Made by a program: the position numbers and the translations under genes. Shown here in pieces: positions 16,967-24,232 of a DNA stretch of 64,000 nt (within the stretch, counting starts at the first letter, position 1; every line of letters starts with the position of its first letter). Under the pieces are notes generated by a model. The model was not told the DNA's origin and ran no database searches. It worked only from the letters and a program-made list of their open reading frames with translations. This stretch comes from Burkholderiales bacterium 70-64 (lineage in GTDB: Bacteria; Pseudomonadota; Gammaproteobacteria; Burkholderiales; Burkholderiaceae_E): assembly GCA_001898645.1 (NCBI GenBank), contig MKUQ01000039.1, forward strand, positions 19,566-83,565, given 5' to 3'.

Positions 16967-18319
16967 ATGAGCACGACCACGATCACCGAACGCGGCACCG
17001 GCGAGCGCCAGGAGGCGCGCCACTACCTGCATCCCGAGGTCGAGACCCTGCCGCGCGAGCAGCTGGCCGAGCTGCAGCTCTCGCGGCTGCGCGCCACGGT
17101 GAAGAACGCCTACGACAACGTGCCGCTGCACCGCTCGCGCCTGGACGCGGCCGGCATGCGCCCCGAGGACATCCGCACGCTCGACGACGTCCAGCGCCTG
17201 CCCTTCACGCTCAAGACCGACCTGCGCGACCACTATCCCTTCGGCATGTTCGCGCGCCCGGTGAGCGAGCTCTCGCGGCTGCACGCCTCCTCGGGCACTA
17301 CCGGCAAGCCGACCGTCGTCGGCTATACCCAGGGCGACCTGGACAACTGGGCCGACCTGGTCGCGCGCTCGCTCACCTCCGCCGGCGGACGGCGCGGCGA
17401 CGTGGTGCACAACGCCTACGGCTACGGGCTGTTCACCGGCGGCCTGGGCGCGCACTACGGCGCCGAGCGCATGGGCGGCGTGATCGTGCCGATGTCCGGT
17501 GGGTCCACCGAGCGGCAGGTGGCGCTCATCATGGATTTCGGCGCGCGCATCCTCTGTTCGACGCCCTCCTATGCGCTGGCGATCGCCGAGGTCGCCGAGC
17601 AGCAGGGCGTCAATCTGGCCAAGGACTCGCGCCTGGAGATCGGCATGTTCGGCGCCGAGCCGTGGAGCGACGCCATGCGCGTCGAGATCGAGGCGCGGCT
17701 CGGCCTGCGCGCGGTCGACATCTACGGCCTGTCCGAGATCATGGGTCCGGGCGTGGCCTGCGAGTGCAGCGAGCGCAACGGGCTGCACGGCTGGGAAGAT
17801 CATTTCCTGTTCGAGGTCATCGACCCCGACACCGGGCGCCAGGTGCCCGAGGGGCAGCCCGGCGAGCTGGTCATCACCACGCTCACCAAGACGGCGCTGC
17901 CGATGCTGCGCTATCGCACGCGCGACATCACCCGCGTGAGCACCACGCCGTGCGCATGCGGACGCACCCATGTGCGCATCCTGCGCGTCACCGGCCGCAA
18001 CGACGACATGCTGATCATCCGCGGCGTGAACATCTACCCGTCGCAGGTCGAATCGGTGCTGGTCGGCCTGCCCGACGTCGCGCCGCACTACCAGCTCATC
18101 GTCGAGCGCCAGGGCCGGCTCGACCACGTGACCGTCGAGGCCGAGGTCCAGCCCGGCGTCGATCCCGCGGCCTACGACGGCATCGCGCGGCGCATCGCGC
18201 ACCAGATCAAGACGATGCTCGGCATCTCCACCGACGTCATCGTCAAGCGCCCCGGCGAGATCCCGCGCTCGCAGGGCAAGGCGGTGCGCGTGCGCGACCT
18301 GCGTCCCAAGAGCGTCTGA
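16967..18319 (+). CDS. padJ: Phenylacetate-CoA ligase (PaaK family), anaerobic pathway type
   Basis: AMP-forming arylacetate-CoA ligase, 450 residues, the usual PaaK length. The ATP-binding P-loop-like motif ASSGTTGKPTVVGYT (about residue 107), the YGLSEIMGPG adenylate motif, the RYRTRD hinge region and VTGRNDDMLIIRGVNIYPSQVE are all present. The start at 16967 was preferred to ATG 16961 because GAGGAG lies 6 nt upstream. Last gene of the transporter-oxidoreductase unit. It would make phenylacetyl-CoA in the cytoplasm for the PadBCD-like enzyme. The exact aryl substrate is inferred. Confidence 0.88.
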   Translation: MSTTTITERGTGERQEARHYLHPEVETLPREQLAELQLSRLRATVKNAYDNVPLHRSRLDAAGMRPEDIRTLDDVQRLPFTLKTDLRDHYPFGMFARPVSELSRLHASSGTTGKPTVVGYTQGDLDNWADLVARSLTSAGGRRGDVVHNAYGYGLFTGGLGAHYGAERMGGVIVPMSGGSTERQVALIMDFGARILCSTPSYALAIAEVAEQQGVNLAKDSRLEIGMFGAEPWSDAMRVEIEARLGLRAVDIYGLSEIMGPGVACECSERNGLHGWEDHFLFEVIDPDTGRQVPEGQPGELVITTLTKTALPMLRYRTRDITRVSTTPCACGRTHVRILRVTGRNDDMLIIRGVNIYPSQVESVLVGLPDVAPHYQLIVERQGRLDHVTVEAEVQPGVDPAAYDGIARRIAHQIKTMLGISTDVIVKRPGEIPRSQGKAVRVRDLRPKSV

Positions 18320-18332
18320 CGGCCGGCGCGCG

Positions 18333-18623
18333 ATGAACGCCAAGAGCCTCGGCAGCCCCTCCGACGGCATTCCCGGCCAGGCGCCGCGGCGCTGGGAAGC
18401 TGCCGACGGGGTGCACATCGACGTGCGCGGCCTGCCTGCTCCCGAGCCGCTGGTGGCGATCCTCGAGCTGGTCGCCTCGATCGCCGGCGCCACCGCGGTC
18501 ATCGTGCACCACGACCGCGACCCGCGCATGCTGTACCCGGAGCTGGCCGAGCTCGGATGGGGCGCCGAGACCATCGCCGGAGAACCCGGCGAGGTGCGCC
18601 TGCGGCTCGCCCGCCTGCCGTGA
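18333..18623 (+). CDS. DUF2249 domain protein
   Basis: A 96-residue protein with the DUF2249 pattern: DVRGLPAPEPLVAILELV near residue 31, then DRDPRMLYPELAELGW. Such small proteins occur beside hemerythrin-like and MIP18-like genes and near denitrification genes in proteobacteria; their biochemical role is unknown to me, a TusA-like fold being the usual suggestion. Starts 13 nt after the arylacetate-CoA ligase, and its TGA overlaps the GTG of the next gene. Confidence 0.7.
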   Translation: MNAKSLGSPSDGIPGQAPRRWEAADGVHIDVRGLPAPEPLVAILELVASIAGATAVIVHHDRDPRMLYPELAELGWGAETIAGEPGEVRLRLARLP

Positions 18624-19951
18624 GCGCGAAGGCGCCGAAGCGGCCTGCCGCCGCGGGCGGCGCCTTTCTCGCCGGCGCGGCCAGCCGCCTGCTGCCGCCA
18701 TCGGTCCCGCTGCGCTTCTTCGGCGCCGCGATCGTCTTCCATGCCCTGGGCTGGCTGGCCCTGCTGGCGGGTTCACCGACGCTGCCCCGCTTCGCCGGCG
18801 GCCTGGGCTGGACGCTGGCCGGGCTGCACCTGATGACGCTCGGCGTGCTGGTGATGACCGCCATCGGCGCCAGCCTGCAGCTGCTGCCGGTGGCCACGCG
18901 CCAGCCGCTCGGCTCGTTCCGCTGGCCGGCCCTGCTGTGGTGGCTCTACACCCCCGGCGTCGCCGTCGTGGCGCTGGGCATGGGGCTGGGCGCAGTGGCG
19001 GCGCTCGCTGCGGGCGGCGCGGCAGTGCTGACCGCGCTGGTGATCTACGCCATCCTGCTCGCGCGCAACCTGCGCGGCGCACGCGGCATGCCGGTGGTGC
19101 TCGCCCACGGCTGGACGGCCCTGGCCTCCCTGGTCCTGGTGCTGGCCAGCGCCGCGGCACTGGTGCTCGCCTACGCCGGCCTGCCCACCCTCGGGCGCAC
19201 CGAGGCACTGGCGCTGCACGTGGCTTTCGCCGCCTTCGGCTTCATGGGCATGCTGGCGCTCGGCTTCTCCTACATCCTGGTGCCCATGTTCGCCCTTGCC
19301 CGCGCCCCGAACGAGCGTCGCGCGCTCACTTCATGCGCGCTGGCCGCGCTCGGCCTCGTGCTGGCGGGTGTGGCAGCCTTCGGCGCGGCGGCGCCGGCAC
19401 TGCGCATCCTTGCGATCCTGTCCGCAGCAGTCGCCGTCGGCCTGCACCTGCAGCTGATGCGCACCGCGCTGAAAACGGGCATGCGGCGCGAGCTCGGTCG
19501 CTCGTTCCGCCTGGTGCGCATCGGCTGGGCGCTGCTGGCCGTGACCCTGGCCGCGGCGCTGGCGCTGGTGCTCGATGCGCCTTTCGACGGCATGGCGACG
19601 CTGTTCGGGCTGGTGCTGATCGGCGGCTGGCTGCTCACCTTCGCGCTCGGCATCCTGCAGCGGGTCATGCCCTTCCTCGCCTCGATGCACAAGCCGCCGG
19701 GCAAGGGCCCGCCGCGCACACCCTCCTCGCTCACCGACGACCGCCCGCTGGCCGTGCACTTCTGGTGTCATCTGGCGGCGCTGGCGCTGCTGGCGGTGGC
19801 GATCGCCGCCGACAGCGCCTGGCTGGCGGCCCTGGCCGCGCTCGTCGGCGCAGCCGGCGCAGTGGCGTTCCTGGTCTTCTTCGTGATCCTGCTGCGGCGC
19901 ATGCGCCGCCCCGCGCAGGCGGCGCATGCGCGCAATGCACCGGTTGCTTGA
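18620..19951 (+). CDS. Polytopic membrane protein, heme-copper-oxidase/NnrS-like, unknown function
   Basis: A 443-residue protein with roughly twelve hydrophobic helices. The GTG at 18620 overlaps the DUF2249 stop (GTGA). Histidines sit inside helices in LAGLHLMTLGVLVMTAIGA, EALALHVAFAAFGF and VHFWCHLAALALLA, recalling heme-binding membrane proteins of the NnrS or oxidase-subunit-I-like type found near denitrification genes. No complete catalytic motif of CcoN or NorB is seen, so an enzymatic role should not be assumed. It precedes the hemerythrin-like gene. Confidence 0.6.
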   Translation: MSAKAPKRPAAAGGAFLAGAASRLLPPSVPLRFFGAAIVFHALGWLALLAGSPTLPRFAGGLGWTLAGLHLMTLGVLVMTAIGASLQLLPVATRQPLGSFRWPALLWWLYTPGVAVVALGMGLGAVAALAAGGAAVLTALVIYAILLARNLRGARGMPVVLAHGWTALASLVLVLASAAALVLAYAGLPTLGRTEALALHVAFAAFGFMGMLALGFSYILVPMFALARAPNERRALTSCALAALGLVLAGVAAFGAAAPALRILAILSAAVAVGLHLQLMRTALKTGMRRELGRSFRLVRIGWALLAVTLAAALALVLDAPFDGMATLFGLVLIGGWLLTFALGILQRVMPFLASMHKPPGKGPPRTPSSLTDDRPLAVHFWCHLAALALLAVAIAADSAWLAALAALVGAAGAVAFLVFFVILLRRMRRPAQAAHARNAPVA

Positions 19952-19980
19952 CCCGAATCAATGGACGTTCCGGGCGCCCG

Positions 19981-20006
19981 CTTGGTAATCTAGCTTGGTA
20001 ATTTAG
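19981..20006. repeat. Tandem 13-bp repeat before the hemerythrin-like gene
   Basis: CTTGGTAATCTAG and CTTGGTAATTTAG stand head to tail with one mismatch, followed at 20009-20016 by the palindrome ATTCGAAT. The block is AT-rich in a GC-rich setting, 28-50 bp before the ATG at 20034, so it is a likely promoter/operator for the hemerythrin-GNAT-DUF59 unit. Confidence 0.5.
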
Positions 20007-20033
20007 CATTCGAATACCGTAATTGGATCGGCC

Positions 20034-20528
20034 ATGGATTTTCAGTCTCAAGTGAGCCACGCGCTCGACGAGGAACACCGCACCAACCTCGACCTGCTCG
20101 GCAAGATCGAAGCCGCCTTCGCGCGCGCGCCGCGTACCAACGCCGGACGCGACCCGGAGCTGGCCAAGGTGGCCGCGGCGTTCGCCCGCCATCTCGAGCA
20201 CGACGTGCACCGGCACTTCGATTTCGAGGAACAGGAATTGTTTCCCCGCCTGGCCGACGCCGGCGAGGGCGACATCGCCGAGCTGATGATCGAGGAGCAC
20301 GAGGCCATCCGCGCGGTAGCCGACGAGATGCTGCCGCTGGCGCGCGCTGCCGCGGCCGGCGAGCTCGACGACGAGGGCTGGAACCGGCTCAAGGTCGGCG
20401 CCCTCGAGATGGTCGAGCGCCAGGTCTCGCACATCCAGAAGGAAACGATGGCGCTGCTGCCGGTGCTCGAAGACCTCCTCGACGAAGAAACCGACCGCCA
20501 GCTGGCTTTCGCCTACGCTGCCGGCTGA
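20034..20528 (+). CDS. Hemerythrin HHE-domain protein
   Basis: A 164-residue four-helix protein with histidines and acidic residues placed as in HHE/hemerythrin domains: DEEHRTN near residue 14, HLEHDVHRHFDFEEQELFP near 52-70, and MIEEHEAI near 83-90. These ligate a di-iron centre that binds oxygen or NO, or, in YtfE/RIC-type members, donates iron to damaged clusters; there is no N-terminal ScdA domain here. A YtfE-like role fits the MIP18-like gene downstream but is inference. Confidence 0.82.
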   Translation: MDFQSQVSHALDEEHRTNLDLLGKIEAAFARAPRTNAGRDPELAKVAAAFARHLEHDVHRHFDFEEQELFPRLADAGEGDIAELMIEEHEAIRAVADEMLPLARAAAAGELDDEGWNRLKVGALEMVERQVSHIQKETMALLPVLEDLLDEETDRQLAFAYAAG

Positions 20529-20558
20529 AACCCGCCCCCGCACACTGGAGCAAGCGCC

Positions 20559-21572
20559 ATGCAAGCCGCCATCGAAAGCCGTGTCTCGATCCGCCCCTTG
20601 GGCAGCGCCGACCTCGACGCCGTGGTGGCGATCGACCACTCCATCGAAGGCCGCTCGCGGCGCACCTACTTCGAACGCCGGCTCAACGCCGCGCTGCGCG
20701 AGCCGGCGCTGCATGCACAGTTCGCCGCCGTCGGCGAGCAGGGCGTCGCCGGCTACATCCTGGCGCGCGTGCTCGAGGGCGAGTTCGGCCGCAACGAATC
20801 CGAGCTGCGCTTCGAGGCCGTGGGCGTGCGCGGCGACAGCCAGGGCAAGGGCATCGGCAAGCAGCTGTTCGGCGCGCTCGAGGACTGGTCGCGTCGCCAC
20901 GGCGTGCGCGAGATGCGCACGCAGGCGGCGTGGAACAACCATCGCATGATGGCCTGGCTCGACACCGCCGGCTTCCGGCTCGCCCCCAACCACGTCGTCG
21001 ACTGTCCGGTGCGCGGCGGCGAGTACGTCGAGGAGCGCGACGAGCCGGTCACCATGCCGGTCGGCGAAGGCCCGGCCCAGGAGGTCAACTTCGGCGGCCA
21101 GTCGGGCAACGACTTCGAGCGCCTGGCGCGCGACACCGCCGACGTGCGCCCCATGACCGCGGCCGACCTCTCCGACATCGTGCGCATCGACCGCGCCATC
21201 ACCGGGCAGGACCGCCGCTCCTACATCGGGCACAAGCTCAACGAGACCCTGGTCGACTCGGCCATCCGCGTCTCGCTCACCGCCCGCCGCGACGACGTCA
21301 TCGTCGGCTTCGTGATGGCGCGCGCCGACCTGGGCGACTACGGCCGCACCGAGCCGGTCGCGGTCATCGACACCATCGGCGTCGATCCGGCGTATGCTCA
21401 CCAGGGCGTGGGCCGCGCGCTGCTGTCGCAACTTTTCCTGAATCTCGGCGCGCTGCGCATCGAACGGGTCGAGACCCAGGTCGCGCCGCGCGACCTGGGC
21501 CTGCTGGGCTTCCTCTACGACGTCGGCTTCGCTCCGTCGCAGCGCCTGCCGTTCGCGCGCGAGATCGCCTGA
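20559..21572 (+). CDS. Tandem GNAT acetyltransferase (two fused GNAT domains)
   Basis: A 337-residue fusion of two GNAT domains: domain 1 about residues 8-150 with VGVRGDSQGKGIGKQLF, domain 2 about 190-335 with IGVDPAYAHQGVGRALL. Both acetyl-CoA-binding loops (QGKGIG, HQGVGR) look intact. The domains resemble each other and the single-domain GNAT at 6882-7418 in their openings (DLDAVVAIDHSIEG, DLSDIVRIDRAITG, DLDPVIEIDAIVTG), so they belong to one subfamily. Substrate unknown. Lies 30 nt after the hemerythrin-like gene and 24 nt before the MIP18-like gene. Confidence 0.8.
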   Translation: MQAAIESRVSIRPLGSADLDAVVAIDHSIEGRSRRTYFERRLNAALREPALHAQFAAVGEQGVAGYILARVLEGEFGRNESELRFEAVGVRGDSQGKGIGKQLFGALEDWSRRHGVREMRTQAAWNNHRMMAWLDTAGFRLAPNHVVDCPVRGGEYVEERDEPVTMPVGEGPAQEVNFGGQSGNDFERLARDTADVRPMTAADLSDIVRIDRAITGQDRRSYIGHKLNETLVDSAIRVSLTARRDDVIVGFVMARADLGDYGRTEPVAVIDTIGVDPAYAHQGVGRALLSQLFLNLGALRIERVETQVAPRDLGLLGFLYDVGFAPSQRLPFAREIA

Positions 21573-21596
21573 CCGTCCTTCGCGCAGGGAGGTGCC

Positions 21597-21905
21597 ATGG
21601 CCGCAATGCCCGACGACGACGCGATTCGAGAGGTGCTCAAGCAGGTCGATGACCCCGAGGCCGGGATGAACATCGTCGACCTCGGGCTGGTCTACGACAT
21701 CCGCATCGGCGACGACTCGGTGCACGTCGATATGACCATGACCACCGCCGCCTGCCCGATGGCCGACATGATCACCGACAATGCCCGCGCGGCGATCGCC
21801 TCGATCACCCCCCCCGACACGGCGATCGACGTCGAGCTGGTCTGGGATCCGCCCTGGACCCCCGACAAGATGACCGGCATCGCGCGTGACCACTTCGGCT
21901 GGTAA
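21597..21905 (+). CDS. MIP18/DUF59-family Fe-S cluster assembly factor
   Basis: A 102-residue single-domain protein with DPEAGMNIVDLGLVYDI near residue 18, TTAACPMADMI with the conserved Cys near residue 45-50, and ELVWDPPWTPDKM near the end, the standard MIP18/SufT/PaaD-like pattern. Members help place Fe-S clusters into target proteins. AGGGAGGTGCC upstream of ATG 21597 is a good ribosome site. Its linkage to the hemerythrin-like gene suggests Fe-S repair; the many Fe-S enzymes encoded nearby are plausible clients. Confidence 0.82.
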   Translation: MAAMPDDDAIREVLKQVDDPEAGMNIVDLGLVYDIRIGDDSVHVDMTMTTAACPMADMITDNARAAIASITPPDTAIDVELVWDPPWTPDKMTGIARDHFGW

Positions 21906-22009
21906 TACGGTTTTGGGTTCGTTCGCAGAACAAGGCGGGACGCCGCAGACGGTGCTGTAGCACGGCAAGGCGCCCCAACGCAGTGATGCGAACGAACGCA
22001 AAACCGTAT
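21905..22009. repeat. Imperfect inverted repeat with 23-bp arms
   Basis: Arms at 21905-21927 and 21987-22009 pair at 22 of 23 positions; each contains TACGGTTTTG and GTTCGTTCGCA. The left arm begins at the last base of the MIP18-like stop and the right arm contains the apparent start codon of the next gene. There is no T-run, and the 59-bp interior has no long gene. The shorter palindrome at 23141-23170 belongs to the same sequence family. Confidence 0.75.
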
Positions 22010-23140
22010 CAGGCCGCGGGCTCCACGGACCGCCCACAAGCGCCCGCCACGGCGGGCGGCCTGCCCCCGCCGTGGCGGGTGCCGCTGCTGATGCTCGGCT
22101 TCCTCGGCCTGATCGTCGGTGCCGGTGCCGGGCTGGCGCGACTCGGCTGGAGCATGCCCGCGGTCGCCGCCTCGGCCTCCGCGCTGCACGGCCCGCTGAT
22201 GATCTGCGGCTTCTTCGGGGTGGTGATCTCCCTCGAGCGCGCGGTGGCCATCGGCCGCACCTGGGCCTATCTCGGACCGCTGCTGGCGGGCGCCGGCGGC
22301 GCGGCCACCGTGGCCGGAGCCGGCTGGCTCGCGCCGTGGCTGTTCCTCGGCGGCGGGCTGGTCCTGCTGGCCGCCTCGCTCGACGTCTACCGTCGCCAGA
22401 CCGCGCTGTTCACCTTCACCCTGGCGCTGGGCGCCGCGTGCTGGCCGGTGGGCATCGCGCTGTGGGCAGCGGGCGCGGCCGTGCACGAGATCGTCACCTG
22501 GTGGCTGGCCTTCCTGATCCTCACCATCGCCGGCGAACGGCTCGAGCTGTCGCGCTTCCTGCCTCCCTCGCCGGTCGCCAGGGGAGCCTTCGCGGCGATC
22601 CTGACGGTGATCGTCATCGGCCTGTTCGGCGCGCTGCGTCCGTGGGGCGGGCTGGTGTTCGCCATCGGGCTGCTGGCGCTCGCGGTCTGGCTGTTCAAGC
22701 AGGACATCGCCCGGCGCACGGTCCGCGGCAAAGGGCTCACCCGCTTCATCGCAGTGTGCCTGCTCTCGGGCTACGCCTGGCTCGCCGTGGGCAGCGCGAT
22801 CATCGTCTTCGAAGGCGGCCTCGCGCCCGGCTCGCCGGCCTACGACGCCGCGCTGCACGCGCTCACCCTCGGCTTCGTGTTCGCGATGGTGTTCGGCCAC
22901 GCCGCGATCATCTTTCCCGCCGTGCTGCGGGTGGCCGTGCCCTACCACCCCACCTTCTACGTGCCGCTGCTGCTGCTGCACCTGTCGCTCGCCGTGCGCC
23001 TGTCGGGCGACGCCCTCGGCGACTTCGCGCTGACGCGCGTGGGCGGGCTGCTCAACGCCGTGGCGCTGGCCGCATTCATCCTCGGCACCGCCAGCGCCGT
23101 CGTGCGCGGCGCGCGCGCCCGCTCCGGCGCACAGCGCTGA
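21986..23140 (+). CDS. NnrS-like polytopic membrane protein
   Basis: A 384-residue protein with about twelve hydrophobic helices. In-membrane histidines and paired motifs (ASALHGPLMICGFFGVVISLERAVAIG, VHEIVTWWLAFLILTIAGERLELSRF, ALHALTLGFVFAMVFGHAAIIFPAVL) recall NnrS, a heme- and copper-containing membrane protein tied to NO stress, though overall identity cannot be judged here. The N-terminus MRTNAKPYQAAG is encoded by the right arm of the inverted repeat, so the true start is uncertain; GTG 21983 is adjacent and an ATG near 22090 would remove the first hydrophilic part. Confidence 0.6.
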   Translation: MRTNAKPYQAAGSTDRPQAPATAGGLPPPWRVPLLMLGFLGLIVGAGAGLARLGWSMPAVAASASALHGPLMICGFFGVVISLERAVAIGRTWAYLGPLLAGAGGAATVAGAGWLAPWLFLGGGLVLLAASLDVYRRQTALFTFTLALGAACWPVGIALWAAGAAVHEIVTWWLAFLILTIAGERLELSRFLPPSPVARGAFAAILTVIVIGLFGALRPWGGLVFAIGLLALAVWLFKQDIARRTVRGKGLTRFIAVCLLSGYAWLAVGSAIIVFEGGLAPGSPAYDAALHALTLGFVFAMVFGHAAIIFPAVLRVAVPYHPTFYVPLLLLHLSLAVRLSGDALGDFALTRVGGLLNAVALAAFILGTASAVVRGARARSGAQR

Positions 23141-23170
23141 TACGGTTCTGCGAACGAACGCAGAACCGTA
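23141..23170. repeat. Perfect 12-bp-arm palindrome following the NnrS-like gene
   Basis: TACGGTTCTGCG at 23141-23152 pairs exactly with 23159-23170 around the 6-nt loop AACGAA. It starts directly after the TGA at 23138-23140. The hairpin could end transcription or protect the 3' end, but no T-run follows on either strand. Its sequence is a compact version of the inverted repeat at 21905-22009. Confidence 0.7.
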
Positions 23171-23270
23171 GCCCCGGGCGGGGTCCGCGGCCACGCCTCG
23201 CCGAGGGGTATCTTCCGACCGTCGTACCATAGGCCGTCTCACCGGGTTTTCCGGCCTCGGGAGGCAGGCG

Positions 23271-24185
23271 ATGGATTTCTCGCTCGCCCCGCGCCACTGG
23301 GTGCTGATCGTCTTCCTCGCGGCCGCGCTCTTCGTGCATCTGCGCGGGCGCGTCCGCTTCGGGCTGCTGCGCGCCCTCACCGACTTCACCGTGCTGCTGG
23401 CGCCATTCAACGCGCTGATGGTCCTGTTCTCGCGCACGCCGGCCACGGTTTTCGTCGACCCGGCGCGCTTCCCCGAGCTGGCGCCGCTGCGCGAGCACTG
23501 GCGCACCATCCGCGACGAGGCGATGGCCCTCGACGATGCCGGGCGCATCCGCGCCGCGGCCACCTACAACGACATCGGCTTCAACTCGTTCTTCCGCACC
23601 GGCTGGAAGCGCTTCTACCTGAAGTGGTACGGCGACGACCTGCCCTCTGCACGCGCGCTGTGCCCGCGTACGGTGGCGCTGGTGCGCGCCATCCCGACCG
23701 TGAAGGCCGCCATGTTCGCCTGCCTGCCGCCGGGCGCGCGCCTGGTGCGGCATCGCGACCCCTACGCGGGCTCGCTGCGCTACCACCTCGGCCTGCAGAC
23801 GCCCAACTCGCCGCGCTGCTACATCGAGGTCGACGGCCAGCGCTACTTCTGGCGCGACGGCGAGGCGATGATGTTCGACGAGACCTTCATCCACCACGCC
23901 GAGAACACCACCGACGAGCGCCGCATCATCCTGTTCTGCGACGTCGAGCGCCCGCTGCGCACGGCGCCGCTGCGCTGGTTCAACCGCGGCTTCGCACGCC
24001 TGGTGATGAGCGCTTCGGCCACCCAGAACATGGAAGGCGAGCCGGTCGGCATCCTGAACCGGTTCTTCTTCCATGCCTACAAGCTGCGCCTGGCCGGCAA
24101 GGCGCTCAAGGCCAGGAGCCGTCCCGCCTACTACGCGCTCAAGTGGCTGCTCATCGCGGCACTGGCCTGGGCGCTGTTCGCATAG
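23271..24185 (+). CDS. lpxO: LpxO-like lipid A / aspartyl-asparaginyl beta-hydroxylase family dioxygenase
   Basis: A 304-residue Fe(II)/2-oxoglutarate-dependent hydroxylase. An N-terminal hydrophobic helix (about residues 9-24) anchors it to the inner membrane and another hydrophobic stretch closes the protein (ALKWLLIAALAWALF). The catalytic core contains VRHRDPYAGSLRYHLGL (iron-binding His and Asp), RYFWRDGEAMMFDETFIHHAENT (second His region) and the Arg in ERRIILF for 2-oxoglutarate. These are features of LpxO, which 2-hydroxylates secondary acyl chains of lipid A. Preceded by the GGGAGGCAGGCG ribosome site. Converges with the Pat-like gene. Confidence 0.85.
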   Translation: MDFSLAPRHWVLIVFLAAALFVHLRGRVRFGLLRALTDFTVLLAPFNALMVLFSRTPATVFVDPARFPELAPLREHWRTIRDEAMALDDAGRIRAAATYNDIGFNSFFRTGWKRFYLKWYGDDLPSARALCPRTVALVRAIPTVKAAMFACLPPGARLVRHRDPYAGSLRYHLGLQTPNSPRCYIEVDGQRYFWRDGEAMMFDETFIHHAENTTDERRIILFCDVERPLRTAPLRWFNRGFARLVMSASATQNMEGEPVGILNRFFFHAYKLRLAGKALKARSRPAYYALKWLLIAALAWALFA

Positions 24186-24232
24186 AGGGCCGTCGGGTTT
24201 CGGGAAGGACCGCGGCGAGGCGCGGCTGCGCG

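Noticed and set aside
15911..18742. 943-codon antisense frame over the PadD-like and ligase genes
   Set aside because: Low-complexity translation across three real genes on the other strand; no ribosome site or family motif.
18620..19951. NorB or CcoN oxidase subunit
   Set aside because: Some in-membrane His residues recall these families, but the full set of heme and copper ligands is not visible, so no enzyme is assigned.
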